Of a DNA stretch of 64,000 nt, positions 1-12,747 are shown one piece after another. The DNA lies in the NCBI GenBank assembly GCA_026122225.1, contig JANEZZ010000983.1, positions 62,001-126,000 on the forward strand, read 5' to 3'. Position numbers and translations under genes: made by a program. Below the pieces are notes generated by a model. The model was not told where the DNA came from and did no database searches. It saw only the letters and a list, made by a program, of their open reading frames with translations. The stretch comes from Heloderma charlesbogerti. Its lineage: Eukaryota > Chordata > Lepidosauria > Squamata > Helodermatidae. How positions within the stretch are numbered: the first letter of the stretch is position 1; each line of letters begins with the position of its first letter.

Positions 1-520
1 TAGGGGTTCATCACACGGAGCTTTTATCCTGCTATTGAGATGGCTCTGTCGCTGAAGTTTGTGGGCTCTTTACATGACGCTGTTACCCTCCAGGGTGTCT
101 CCCGCAATTTCCCCCAGCCTATCCTGTGTTTTCCCCAAATGCAATAAATGTAGTATTTTTTCCAGCCCATGGAACAGGAACGGCATGACCGCCCCGTGAA
201 ATTCTCCAATAGCGGAAGAAACTGCTCTGTCCGCCTGCTGTGGGCGTTTGCTTTCAGTCGCTGGGAACGCATGCGGTCAGGATGACAAAGGCATTGAGGA
301 TGGGAGTGGGGTGTGCAGGAACAGATTTGACAGGCGCGAAGGCAAGAGTTGCAATCGCCTGTTGATTGCAACTCCTGCGTCCGCTCAAGTCTTGCTGAGG
401 AAAGACTTTCCTCAATTCCCAGGTGTCTGCCATGTAAATGACTGAGCACATTTCTCAGTTGGAGGGAGGAGAGGGTAAAATGCTTCCCTGCAATGAAGGG
501 AGACAAATCTGATCCCCCAC
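1..520. repeat. Interspersed DNA-element fragment at the window start
   Basis: GGGGTTCATCACACGGAGC, TTTTATCCTGCTATTGAGAT and CTCCAGGGTGTCTCCCGC recur at 35050 and, more diverged, at 50990. The open frames here are not gene-like. Confidence 0.5.
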
Positions 521-571
521 CCCACCAAGCTCAGAAGCAACGTCCTCTGTTGATTCAGAGCACTCCATTAA

Positions 572-755
572 GTTAAGTGGAGCTTACTCCCAAGTAAGTG
601 TGCTGAGCGTTGCAGACTTACAGCGCGATCTTATGTCTACTCAGAAGTAAGTCCCATTGAGTTCAATGGGGTTTACTCCCATGTAAGTGTGCCAAGGGTT
701 GCAGACTTACGGCACAATCATACATTTTATGTCTACTCAGAAGCAAGTCAGAGGT
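572..755. repeat. Squamate AGTAAGTCCCATTGA-type MITE, two units
   Basis: Two consecutive units with GGAGCTTACTCCCAAGTAAG, GCAGACTTAC and TCTACTCAGAAGTAAGTCCC. The family is an inverted-repeat MITE with many copies in this window. Confidence 0.7.
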
Positions 756-3410
756 TTCCTGGGGGCTGTGAGAAAAGAGTACAGCAGAAGTTAAGCTACA
801 GAAACAAGAACCCCCCCACCCCACATTCCAGGGAGGGAGGAAGGCACTCCCTCAGTTCAAACCACGTGTCTGGTGTCTGATGTAAAGGAGCCCTTCCTAA
901 TCCCGCAAAGAAATCGAAAGCGGGAGGCTTCAGATAGGCTGTAGATTTTTGTGGGGGGTTTGCTTAATGTAGAAACACCCTTACTCCTCTGAGGCAGGAT
1001 TTGCCAGAGCTCAGATCTAGAACCACGGCTGGCTCCAGGTTTGAGGTAGCCATAGGCCAAGTCCCCTAGTGGTCTCCTCCTCTGTTAGTGGACCCTGGCA
1101 GGCTTCTTTGGGTGTAGTGGCAGCGCTTCAAGCAGCACTGGGTGGCTTGTCTAACCACTACCACCATGCCCTATAACACAATGCCCAGGTCAGGGGCATT
1201 GTGGAAAATTAAAAAGGGTTGTAAGGTATGGCTCGGACTGCTGGGCTAGAAAAAAAGAAGGGCCAGGGCTAGGGATGTCCAAGAAATACACAACAGACTC
1301 AAATGAGTTTGGATTTCTGTGACTCTGACCTGCTTTTTCCAAGTCGCATGGATTCTGCAGACTTACGGACCATTTTTTTTTAGTTTTGAGGGGGAGATTA
1401 CCGCAAATGTGCATTTGCAAACAGGAACGAAATTCTCATACCTCCCTAAAAAAAGTCTGATTCTATCAATGAGCAGATGACAAACTGAAAGACACTTGAC
1501 AATCTGCAAAACACAGATGGAATGGATTTAACAAAATCTGCACATCCCTATCCAGGGCAGACATTAGCAGTGGGTCCCTAGGACCCTGGCAGCTGCCCAG
1601 GGGTACCAGGTGCTGACACTGGCCCTGCCCAGAGCTCAGCCAGGGTTTCAATATGTGAAACAATTACTATTATTAAAATGAAAATCAACTCTTCAGATTG
1701 ATGCTTTCCAAATGGTTGCTGGTTGTGTCAATTTGAAGCAATTTGCCCTATGTAATACTGTATGAACGGAAAGAAAAGCAAGGTATGGTAACATTAACAA
1801 ATTATAGATAACGCATTTCAAATTTATCTTGCTGGTATCGTGTAACATTAAATTACTACCTGTGCTGGGTGGAAGAGAAAATGAAGAGAATTGCTGAAGA
1901 TCAGATACTGAGGGGAACTGTAAGGTGCTACAGGATTCTACTGTGTTTTACCATTTCCTGGCCTAGCTGTAATGTTACGGTGTGGGTGGTTTTTTCTTTT
2001 CAGTTTTAAAAAGTGATCCCTCTGGACTAAGCTTAGGCTATAACTTTGATGAACAGGGAAGGTCTAATCCACACACAACCACCATGTTAGTAAATCATCT
2101 TGGATAATACAATCAACATCCTTTAGAAAGCCCATGAATTTTGTTTTTGTGCGGCCGTTCATTTGCATTGCTTTCAGTGTGAAGTGAAAGCATTTATGAA
2201 TAACTACCCCCTCCCACAACCTCAGAAATTTAGAAGGCTTTTAAAGTACCTTTTTATTTCTTTATTCCATTATTCAATTCCCCTAAGTAGGCATCTTCCT
2301 ATAGAGTTTAAGCTTCAGATGCTTGCAATATAAAATAAGATGACTGAAGGCATCACTAAGTCTAAAATATTAATCATACATAAAACTTAGTTGAGCTAGG
2401 CATTCCTATAGGTGACTAGCAGACACCTCCTTTTCTTGGAAGAAGTGAATTTGCAAAATCAAATTATTTGAAGGAGAGAGAGAGAGATGCAATAAGTAAA
2501 GAACATGTAGAAAACACATCCCATCTACTGTTATTGCTGCTGAACAACCTCAATTTGATTCAAAGTGGTGCATAAAAAAGAATGCTATAGACATTCTACT
2601 AAAATTTAAAGGAGGATGTGTAACGTTGCTGCTGGAATGATTCTGCCAATGATTACAAAGATTCCAACAGGCTTTCTTCTATGTTTAATGATATACGTGA
2701 TATATCATTAAATGTGATATATCATTATATTAATGATATCTAGGCCATTTATTTGCTAGAGACTTTGCAATACGCCTCCTACCTCTTCGCTAAAATAGGA
2801 ATTTCTGTTTTTTAATACTTTTATTTAAGGAGTTATCCCAAGGAGTTCATTTAATACCTGTCAATACTGTTTTCAGCTTTAAAAACAAAATAAAGGGTTG
2901 TTGTATCTAGAGATGTTAAGGCCAGGAAAAAAAAAAGAATCCCCCCCCCCCAAGAACTGTTTTTGTTTCTATCTGAAAAATTGAACAACTTTGGATTATG
3001 AAATATGTTATTTTAGAATGATGAATAAAATATTTACTACGAAGTGTTTATATATCGTTACCCAGCCTTTACTCTCCACAAATGATTTCTAACATTTCTA
3101 ACAACTATGTAATAAGATTTTATAAAAAGACTAGAGATGTGAACTTTATGGAAATAATGAAGCCATGGGGAAAATATTTTTTTAATCCACCCTGTAAAAT
3201 TCCCAGCACAGTTATTTCTTTCATTCCTTATTAAAATTATTGGTCTATTGTATCTTTTACTGATAAGACATTTAGGGATGCTCCAAGTCATGCTCAGTTT
3301 TTCAACATGTGAGTAGAGGAAAATGTGCATTCTTGACAATTTGGGTTTTGTTCTACAGTGTCCTGTGTTTCTGGGCTTGTTCTGTTTGGATGCTGTAGCA
3401 GTCAGTGGGT

Positions 3411-3754
3411 GAATTCACATGTCATGAGAAACTACCATGGCTGAATTTCCCTGTGGGGCTTCTCATCACAATGGCCACCATTTTGAATATTTGAGCTGAA
3501 GCAGAGATGCATCATACCTTGTCATTACGTGGGAGCACAGCAAGGGTGGGTCGCTGGGGTGGTTAACAAGACACCCACAACCCCAAAACAGGCCATGGGT
3601 TCTGGGTGACTTTTTAACCACCCCCACAACCTACCCTTGTTAGCAAGATACAGTGAGCCCCCGCTGTGGCTCAGATATTCAAAATGGCAGCCATCGCCGC
3701 AATGAGAAGCCCCACGGGGAAATTCACCCATAGTGGTTTCTCATCAGGTGTGAA
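3411..3754. repeat. Foldback (long inverted-repeat) element
   Basis: The arms GAATTTCCCTGTGGGGCTTC ... CAAAATGG are repeated in inverted orientation at the other end, including TTCACATGTCATGAGAAAC versus GTTTCTCATCAGGTGTGAA. About 344 bp. Related foldbacks lie at 13880, 19091, 37742, 43800 and 45325. Confidence 0.78.
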
Positions 3755-4154
3755 CCAAGCCAATGAATAGCTCTAAAACTCATATAAGAGAAACACTATA
3801 GGTTATCCCACTCTGCCACCAGATGCAATCGAACAGCTATGGTTTTTTAAATTAATTTTGAGATGTGGGTGCACAGGACTCATTGCCACAGTTTAAATAT
3901 AGTTCTGAACTAGACTTCACCACTAGGAAATGCTGCTTCAGCTATAAAACCTTTGAACTGCCGCCACTAGAATAAAACATCTCTACCTAAAAGAAACTCG
4001 GTAGCCTAGTTCCTATGGCATAGGTGTGGGATGGACACCACCACGAGAGACAACCTTTCAAAATGAACAAAAAAAATAAGATGTTCATTAACAGAAATTA
4101 TTTACAAAAAGTGAGTAAAACTTCACTCTTCAAATAACAGGCTGAGATTGCTTA

Positions 4155-4287
4155 AGGGCACAATCCTATGCATGTTTAGACAGAAAAAGGTCCTACAGCT
4201 CTCTGCATTCCCCAGTCAGCATGACTGGATGGGGAATACTGGGAGCTGTGAGACTTTTTAAATCTAAATATGCATAGGATTGTGCCT
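4155..4287. mobile_element. Short MITE, GCACAATCCTATGCAT ends
   Basis: 133 bp, ends AGGGCACAATCCTATGCAT and ATGCATAGGATTGTGCCT, flanked by TTA/TTAA. The interior contains CAGAAAAAGGTCCTACAG. The second copy is at 23824-23958. Confidence 0.8.
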
Positions 4288-4743
4288 TAAATCTAAAACT
4301 AACTATGGTTGCTTACAATTCGTAAGCTGAGTCTTTCCCAGCTAAATAAAATCTCTATGGTTTTTTCAGACCAGATTTCCCTAACTCCATTCCACAAACA
4401 GGGACAGGTTTAGGAACTTCTTTACAAACATGAACAGATGCTGTACACCAGACTTCCTCTGCCTCCAGTTCTTCCTGTTCCTTCTGGTTTCTAGGATGAT
4501 TAATACATTTGAGGGATTACTTGAAGTTCCCTTTGGTCAGACATAAAATAGGAACCTAAAATGCGTTATCTATAACTTGCTTTGCTCATTAAATTATCAT
4601 GTTTGGTATATTAAATTTAAATACATATTTTGTCAGAAAATAATTACAAAATTACTGTGTTTACTTTTAAATGTTTTTAATTTAAAAAATGATAATTGTA
4701 TGAGCAAAGCCAGTTATAGATAATACATTTTATGTTCCTAAAG

Positions 4744-4872
4744 CAGCCTTCCCTAACCTGGTGCCCTCCGGAAGTTTTGGGTTGAAACACTTCTAACCAT
4801 TGGCCATGCTGCCTGAGGCTGATGAAAGCTAAAGTTCAAAACAACTGGAGGGCACCAAGTTGGGGAAGGCTG
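4744..4872. repeat. Hairpin MITE (CAGCCTTCCCCAACCTGG family), diverged
   Basis: CAGCCTTCCCTAACCTGGTG at one end and CACCAAGTTGGGGAAGGCTG at the other. Diverged copy of the hairpin at 55213-55331. Confidence 0.75.
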
Positions 4873-5514
4873 TACAAAGTGACTTTAGATCTGTAAAGAA
4901 AGGTAAAAAAAAAAAAAAAAGTATTGCTTATTTTTCAGTTTTTCCCAAAATTTTCATTTCCCCTTGAACAAACTGGCTGTTTTTTCCCATGGCTTTAAAG
5001 TTTCTGGAAATTTCACATCTCTAGAAATTTTACATCTCCATTCATTTCAATGGGTCTGTTCTAAGAAGGACTAACATTGGTTACAAGCCAAAATGTAGAC
5101 TCTTTGTAGACAAAACATGGTAGAGAGATACATAACAATTTCAAAAATAAACCAAATGCTTCTCTAATTTTTCATTTCTCTTAGCTAGTGTAGAAAGGAT
5201 TGTGAATCACAGAGATTTCTTGAGAATAAATTTGGAGTAATATGTTTAGAAAATGTATAGGAAATTATATTTTTCTTTACACTATAGATATGGGAATAGG
5301 TCCTTCCCAGTTAGCCAATAATAATTTCAATGTGAGGTGCAGTCCAGTCCTATGCATGTTTATTAAAAAATTACATCCCATTATGTTCAATAGGGCTTAC
5401 TCTAAGGTAAGTGTTCAAAACTGCAGTTTTCATTACATAGTTTTTCTTCCTAATATGCCAAGAAAATCAGAAAAGTACTCATTCCATTCCTTTAAATATT
5501 TGTAGAGGGCTACT

Positions 5515-6818
5515 GCCAAAGAGTGTTCAAACTACCGTACAATTGCGCTCATTTCACATGCCAGCAAGGTGATGCTCAAAATCCTACAAGCTAGGCTTCA
5601 GCAGTATGCGAACCGAGAACTACTGGAAGTACAAGGTGGGTTTCAAAGAGGCAGCGGAACTAGAGATCAAATCGCCAACATTTGCTGGATCATGGAGAAA
5701 GCAAGAGAATTCCAGAAAAACGTCTATTTCTGCTTCACTGACTACGCGAAAGCCTTTGATTGTGTGGATCACAACAAACTCTGGCAAATTCTGAAAGACA
5801 TGGGAGTACCAGACCACCTTACCTGTCTCCTGAGAAACCTGTACGAGGGTCAAGAAGCAACAGTAAGAACCAGACATGGAACAACCGATTGGTTCAAAAT
5901 TGGGAAAGGAGTACGACAAGGCAGCATATTGTCGCCCTGCTTATTTAACTTATATGCAGAGTACATCATGAGAAACACCGGGTTGGATGAATCAGAGGTC
6001 GGAATTAAGATTGCCGGGAGAATTATCAACAACCTCAGATACGCACATGAAACCACCTTACTGGCAGAAAGCTAAGAGGATCTCAAGAGCCTCTTGTTGA
6101 GGGTGAAAGAGGAGAGTGCAAAAGCTGGTTTGAAACTCAACATTAACAAAACTAAGATCGTGGCATCTGGCCCCATCACTTCCTGGCATATAGAAGGGGA
6201 AGAAATGGAAGCAGTGACAGATTTTATTTTCTTGGACTCCAAGATCACCGCAGATGGTGACTGTAGCCATGAAATTAAAAGACGCTTGCTCCTTGGGAGG
6301 AAAGCTATGGCAAACCTAAGCAGCATAGTAAGACGCAGAAACATCACCTTGCCGACAAAGATTCGTATAATCAAAGCTATGGTTTTCCCAGTAGTAATGT
6401 ATGGCTGTGAGAGCTGGACTATAAGGAAGGCTGAGCGCCGAAGAATTGATGCTTTTTAACTGTGGTGCTGGAGAAGACTCTTACGAGTCCCCTGGACTGC
6501 AAGGAGGTCAAATCAGTCCATCCTAAAGGAAATCAACCCTGACTGCTCATTGGAAGGACAGATAATGAAGCTGAAGCTCCAATATTTTGGCCACCTAATG
6601 CGAAGAGAAAACTCCCTGGAAAAGACCCTGATGCTGGGAAAGACTGAAGGCAAAAGGAGAAGGGGACCGCAGAGGATGAGATGGCTAGATAGCATCACTG
6701 ATGCAATGAATATGGACTTGAGCATGCTCCGGGAGAGAGCGCAGGACAGGAAGGCCTGGCGTGCTATGGTCCATGTGGTCACGAAGAGTTGGACACGACT
6801 GAACAACAACAACAACTG
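5515..6818 (+). mobile_element. 5'-truncated BovB LINE, degraded
   Basis: Starts inside the reverse transcriptase (AKECSNYRTI equivalent) and runs to the AAC-repeat tail. The reading frame is broken by a TAA after LLAES (6073) and another stop near 6457. The active-site YADD reads YAHE, so this copy is dead. It is very similar to the full-length copy at 7373-10591 but on the opposite strand. No clear target duplication. Confidence 0.92.
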
Positions 6819-7372
6819 TTATAGATGTATTAATTTATCAATAGAACACTGGGAAAAGCTTTTTCACTTTAAACATACCTAGAATTTGCAGTATATAATT
6901 TATAGCTGATCCTTCAGTTAAATGGAAAAAATAAAAGTAGGAGAGCACTAATAATCTCTGGACTTGGAAAATCTCTTATGTACTATAATACATATGAACA
7001 ATGAGTTACCATAAAAGGGCTTATACATACACTCTCCTTTTTTCTTTTCTTTTTGCAGTATTTACCAGTTATCGATTTTCACTACTTTCTGTAAAGGAAA
7101 TAGATATTCAATGGCAACAAACAGATACGGTCAAGCTAGGTTGACGTAGGCACTCTTTCAAGACAAGAAAAATCTAGGTGGATTGTTGCCCATGTCGATT
7201 TTTAAATTTCCTTGCAATTTGCACCTAAGAATTATTCCACTTTTTCTATCCTCAGACTGGGCTACTGCCTAAAAAAACATTGATAATGGCTGCTAAATAT
7301 TTACCTAGACATACAGTTTTTCCATCTCTTTATTTTGCTTGTAGATACAGTAACTGATCTGAATGGCCTATG

Positions 7373-8754
7373 TTGTTGTTGTTGTTCAGTCGTGTCCGAC
7401 TCTTCGTGACCCCATGGACCATAGCACACCAGGCCTTCCTGTCCTGCGCTCTCTCCCGGAGCGTGCTCAAGTTCATATTCATTGCATCCGTGATGCTATC
7501 TAGCCATCTCATCCTCTGCCATCCCCTTCTCCTTTTGCCTTCAGTCTTTCCCAGCATCAGGGTCTTTTCCAGGGAGTTTTCTCTTCGCATTAGGTGGCCA
7601 AAATATTGGAGCTTCAGCTTCATTATCTGTCCTTCCAATGAGCAGTCAGGGTTGATTTCCTTTAGGATGGACTGATTTGACCTCCTTGCAGTCCAGGGGA
7701 CTCGTAAGAGTCTTCTCCAGCACCACAGTTCGAAAGCATCAATTCTTCGGCGCTCAGCCTTCCTTATAGTCCAGCTCTCACAGCCATACATTACTACTGG
7801 GAAAACCATAGCTTTGATTAGACGGACCTTTGTCGGCAAGGTGATGTCTCTGCTTCTTACTATGCTGTCTAGGTTGGCCATAGCTTTCCTCCCAAGGAGC
7901 AAGCGTCTTTTAATTTCATGGCTACAGTCACCATCTGCGGTGATCTTGGAGTCCAAGAAAGTAAAATCTGTCACTGCTTCCATTTCTTCCCCTTCTATAT
8001 GCCAGGAAGTGATGGGGCCAGATGCCACGATCTCAGTTTTGTTAATGTTGAGTTTCAAACCAGCTTTTGCACTCTCCTCTTTCACCCTCAACAAGAGGCT
8101 CTTGAGATCCTCTTCGCTTTCTGCCATTAGGGTGGTATCATCTGCATATCGGAGGTTGTTGATAATTCTCCCGGCAATCTTAATTCCGACCTCTGATTCA
8201 TCCAATCCGGCATTTCTCATGATGTACTCTGCATATAAGTTAAATAAGCAGGGTGACAATATGCAGCCTTGTCGTACTCCTTTCCCAATTTTGAACCAAT
8301 CGGTTGTTCCATGTCTGGTTCTTACTGTTGCTTCTTGACCCTCGTACAGGTTTCTCAGGAGACAGGTAAGGTGGTCTGGTACTCCCATCACTTTAAGAAT
8401 TTGCCACAGTTTGTTGTGATCCACACAATCAAAGGCTTTAGCGTAGTCAATGAAGCAGAAATAGACGTTTTTCTGGAATTCTCTTGCTTTCTCCATGATC
8501 CAGCGAATGTTGGCGATTTGATCCCTAGTTCCTCTGCCTCTTCTAAACCCAGCTTGTACTTCCGGTAGTTCTCGGTTCGCATACTGATGAAGCCTAGCTT
8601 GTAGGATTTTGAGCATCACCTTGCTGGCATGTGAAATGAGCGCAATTGTGCGGTAGTTTGAACACTCTTTGGCGTTGCCCTTCTTTGGAATTGGAATGTA
8701 AACTGACCTTTTCAGTCTTGGGGCCACTGTTGAGTGTTCCAGATTTGTTGGCAT
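7373..8754 (-). pseudogene. BovB ORF, C-terminal part: reverse transcriptase
   Basis: An open frame (nominally 8754-7330, running a little past the element end) in the next frame. It carries VYIPIPKKGNAKECSNYRTI, FCFIDYAKAFDCVDH, GVRQGCILSPCLFNLYAEY and the catalytic YADD in NNLRYADDTTLMAES. The catalytic residues are present, so the only obvious lesion of this copy is the single-base frameshift near 8710. It would form one protein of about 1,050 residues in an unbroken element. Confidence 0.85.
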
Positions 8755-10520
8755 ATTGAATGCAGCACTTTAACAGCATCATCTTTTAGGATTTTAAATA
8801 GCTCGGCTGGAATACTGTCATCTCCGCTAGCTTTGTTGTTACTAATGCTTCCTAAGGCCCACTTGACTTCACTCTCTAGGATGTCCGGCTCAAGTTCAGT
8901 GACCGCACTATCATGGCTATCAGGGACATTCAGATCTTTCCTGTATAGTTCTTCTGTGTATTCTTTCCACCTCTTCTTAATCTCATCTGCTTCTGTTAGG
9001 TCCCTGCCTTCTTTGTCCTTGATCATGCCCGTCTTTGCACAAAACGTTCCCCTGAGATCTCCAATTTTCTTGAAGAGATCTCTAGTCTTTCCCATTCTGT
9101 TGTTTTCCTCGATTTCTTTGCATTGTTCATTTAAGAAGGCCTTCTTGTCTCTCCTTGCTATTCTCCGGAACTCTGCATTCAGTTGGGTATATCTTCCCCT
9201 TTCTCCCTTGCTTTTCGCTTCCCTTCTTTCGTGAGCTACTTGTAAAGCCTCATCAGACAGCCACTTGGCTTTCTTGCATTTCTTTTTCTTTGGGACAGAT
9301 TTCGTTGCTGCCTCCTGAACAATGTTACGGACCTCCGTCCATAGTTCCTCAGGCACTCTGTCTATCAGGTCTAATCCCTGAAATCTATTCCTCACCTCCA
9401 CTGTATATTCATCAGGGATATGATTTAGGTCATACCTGAACAGTTTAGTGGTTTTCCCGACGTTCTTCAATTTCAGCCGAAATTTTGCAAGAAGCAGCTC
9501 ATGATCCGAGCCACAGTCAGCTCCAGGTCTTGTTTTTACTGACTGTATGGAGCTTCTCCATCTTTGGCTGCAAAGGACATAATCAATCTGATTTCGATAT
9601 TGACCATCTGGTGACGTCCATGTGTAGAGTCGCCTCTTGTGCTGTTGGAAAAGAGTGTTTGCTATGATCAGCATGTTCTCTTGGCAAAACTCTATTAGCT
9701 TTTGTCCTGCTTCATTTTGTACACCAAGGCCATGCCTGCCTGTTATCCCGGTGATTTCTTTACTTCCTACTTTAGCATTCCAATCCCCTATGATGAAGAG
9801 GACATCTTTTTTTGGTGTTAGTTCTAGAAGGTGTTGTAGGTCTTCATAGAACCGATCCGCCTCAGCTTCTTCGGCATCAGTGGTTGGGGCATAGACTTGA
9901 ATTACTGTGATGTTGAATGGTTTGCCTTGGATTCGTACTGAGATCATTCTATCGTTTTTGAGATTGTACCCCAGTACTGCTTTTCCCACCCTTTTGTTGA
10001 CTATGAGTGCTACTCCATTTCTTCTAAGGGATTCTTGCCCACAATAGTAGATATGATGGTCACCTGAATTAAATTCGCCCATGCCTGTCCATTTTAGTTC
10101 GCTGATTCCCAAGATGTCGATGTTCAATCTTGCCATCTCATGTTTGACCACCTCCAGCTTACCTTGATTCATTGATCTGACATTCCAGGTTCCTAAACAA
10201 TATTGTTCTTTACAGCATCGGATTTTCTTTTCACCGCCAGACACATCCACAGCTGAGTGTCCTTTCGGGTTTGGCCCAGCCGCTTCACTCTTTCTGGCGC
10301 TACTTGGAAATACCCTCTGCTCTTCCCCAGTAGCATATTGGACACCTTCCGACCTGAGGGGCTCATCTTCCGGCGTCATCTCTTTTAGCCTTGTGATACG
10401 TTCCATGGGGTTTTCTTGGCAAGAATACTGGAGTGGGTTGCCATTTCCTTCTCCAGTGGACCACATTTTGTCAGAACTCTCTGCCATGACCTGTCCATCT
10501 TGGGTGGCCCTGCACGGCAT
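8712..10520 (-). pseudogene. BovB ORF, N-terminal part: AP-type endonuclease and start of reverse transcriptase
   Basis: A 602-residue open frame. Endonuclease landmarks are LGTWNVRSMNQGKLE, GISELKWTGMGEFNSGDHH, VYAPTTDAEEAEADRFYE, FIIGDWNAKVGS and GSDHELLLAKFRL. It ends at WNTQQWPQD, where TGG of the usual RTE reading appears as TGA because one G is missing, so the frame breaks at the start of the reverse transcriptase. The upstream region may include some non-coding 5' sequence, so the true start is uncertain. Confidence 0.85.
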
Positions 10521-10603
10521 AGCTTATGGCTTCACTGAGTTACGCAAGCCCCTTCGCCACAACAAGGCAGTGATCCATGAAGGGGATCCATGAATGGCCT
10601 ATG

Positions 10604-12747
10604 GCCCACTATTAAATAAATGAATGAATGAAAAATGAATAGTAACTGATTTTGTAGTTATCTGCTGCTTTCTTGGCTTGTTCTTTGGTAGCCTGTGTAA
10701 AATTTCAATCAAGGAAATTCAGGTAATAGTGGGACATGCTCATCACTAACTGACATGGCAATGTAAAGTGTGAAAGAGCAGTATGTAAACAGTACAGAGG
10801 AAATATTGATATTTGAAGCAAGCTGTAAGTCCAATAATGAGTATAAAAAGCAGTGTAACAAACTTAATGGCTGAAAAACATTCTTTACAGAAGAACCCTA
10901 CACTGAATCCCAGGGCAAACTAGCATACAAACTTCATTAACTACAACTTCAGTTAATATCCACTGTTGAAAGAGTACAAATACAGAATCTATCTGTATAA
11001 AAGTAATGGGGAGAGCAATCCTATGCCCCCTAGACAGCGTCTGGAAGACATAGGATATTTTGGTTACCTGGCTCCAAGCTTGGAAACTGTGCTTCCTGTC
11101 CCCTTGCAGCCAATGTGGAGAGAACCATGCTGGCTGCTGTTATGAGCTCGCAAATGCAAGCTCATCAGGGGTGAAAGGAGGCATTCCGGGGCGGGGGGGA
11201 GGGGACATGGGGCTTCGAGGTATCCCCAGCCACTGCCAACCTCCCCCCCGCAACCACTGCTACATGGGCAAAATTGCCTGTCTAGCTAAAATGCAGAGCA
11301 GGGTGGTGCAGCATACCTCCTTGCTCTGCATTGGAAACTCATAAGGTTCCAAGTTCGGAGGCTTATGAGTATCCAGGGCACATTTCACAGGATTTTGCCC
11401 TAAGGTCATCATCCTAATGATAATGTAGAAGGAATGGATTTGACTCTTTTCATGCCAATGGGGGAGTTTCCATAGGCAGTATCTTAATCACTAACAGACA
11501 CAGGAAAAGAAACGTTCAGGCTACATTAGGAATTGGTAGTTGTTGAAGTTTATCAGAAATCAGCAGTTAAAACTGGAAAGTAGCTATGTGCCACCTGGCC
11601 CATACTGGGTCATGTATGCACAAATGTTACACGGTATTATATATACTATAGTACAATACTAACTGTACATGTCAACTATTAAAGGTACATTACCCTGTCC
11701 ATTTTTTTTTCAGCATCTGGTCATCCTAATGAGCTTATAGGATTGGGCAAGAAGTGGAGGTAAACCTAATAACAAAAGCTGTAGTTATGACACATATAAT
11801 TGGAACGACGGTACTAAAATGATAATTGCAAGTCATGACTATAAATTGAGTAAGTTGGGCTTCTTGTACTGACATGACAGATAAGTATATTATTAACTAT
11901 GAGAATAAGTCCAGATGTTAAAATGTGGCTAATACATATTTTTAATTGGAAAAAAACAGTTAAATGTGCATGTAAATTATGACTGGAATGACAAGATGAA
12001 GCAATAACGTAATTACACTCTTTCAGTGAACTGCGATATTGAATAAGTCCTAGCCGTTGACAAGTCTCCATTAGCACTCAATTACCCTTTGGGGGAGAAA
12101 AAGGTGACTAGGTTAATGGAGTTCTCATAATTCTTTTCTATTTTATAAATAATACAACGAACAAGATTTTTAAATAAAGGAAACTACATCTTGGCCATTA
12201 ATTCATTTCTAGAGCTTTTTTACAACAATGACCATACTGAAACATTGCAGCTAGTGCCTTTAATTACTACTTCTCCTGTAAAAACAAAAAAGGTAGAACT
12301 GTGGCAAATATTTTCGCTATGTGAAGTAGCTCTGGGTCCTTGCCCTAAAAGAGAACACAACATATAAACTTTAAAATATATGCCTGGGGATCAAAGTTTA
12401 TAACCTTGTTATTTTTGAACAACTGTGAGTTAAATAGATGCTGTGATTTCCTGCATCATTACAATAATCTGTAAGCCACTACTGGTACATGCATTTCTAC
12501 TCAAATACGAAATATTCTGTGAATAGATCACTATCCGAACTAACTAAAAATTTTGCATATATAACCAACCTTGATCTGTATCTTACTGACATTTAGCTAC
12601 CATTCTCAATACAAGGGTCCATGTAACTTGCATATTTCTATACCAAGAGAGAAATTAAGGTGTAATGTATAATACTTTACCAATACTTTGTATTTCTTAT
12701 TTTCTGGAATCAACAAAGCAGCAACTGCATATAATTTATTCCTTAGG
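10604..12747. other. Gene-free stretch
   Basis: AT-rich unique-looking DNA apart from the MITE at 11008-11400. A short minus-strand frame next to a good acceptor at about 10612-10689 is discussed under rejected items. Confidence 0.45.
11008..11400. mobile_element. MITE of about 400 bp with GCAATCCTAT ends
   Basis: Ends GGGGAGAGCAATCCTATG and GGATTTTGCCC. GC-rich interior. Same class as the elements at 17193, 18421, 38177, 40012, 55889 and 57678. Confidence 0.7.

Larger units (their letters stand above)
1..5514. other. Gene-free stretch
   Basis: No exon could be recognised. AT-rich DNA with the repeats listed, a short palindrome of ATGATATATCATTA units (about 2688-2745) and a C-run near 2940. 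Later exons of the CNB gene were looked for on the minus strand and not found. Confidence 0.5.
7373..10591 (-). mobile_element. Full-length BovB (RTE clade) LINE
   Basis: A 3,219-bp insertion in minus orientation, flanked by the 12-bp duplication GAATGGCCTATG (7361-7372 and 10592-10603). The 5' end carries the typical AAGGGGCTTGCGTAACTCAG region. The 3' end is the BovB tail ending in repeated AAC. BovB is widespread in squamates and known for horizontal transfer to ruminants. Two overlapping open frames (10520-8712 and 8754-7330) are described separately. It lies outside the known genes, downstream of the CNB exons. Confidence 0.95.

Noticed and set aside
24..506. 160-residue minus-strand open frame at the window start
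   Set aside because: It covers an interspersed DNA-element fragment that recurs at 35050. The Cys/Ser/His-rich translation matches no family.
3058..3339. Minus-strand frame with KRYNRPIILIRNERN, slightly like the second CNB repeat
   Set aside because: No convincing splice borders, and the resemblance is limited to a few residues. Too weak to call an exon.
7036..7100. Very strong plus-strand polypyrimidine tract and AG at 7036-7059
   Set aside because: The following frames stop quickly (YLPVIDFHYFL then stop) and there is no partner exon. It is likely a chance T-rich run.
10612..10689. Minus-strand frame ATKEQAKKAADNYKISYY after the acceptor GAAATTTTACACAG
   Set aside because: It is in a phase compatible with CNB exon 7 and ends in a stop, but it does not resemble any CNB protein. 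A 26-codon frame by a chance acceptor is expected in this much DNA.
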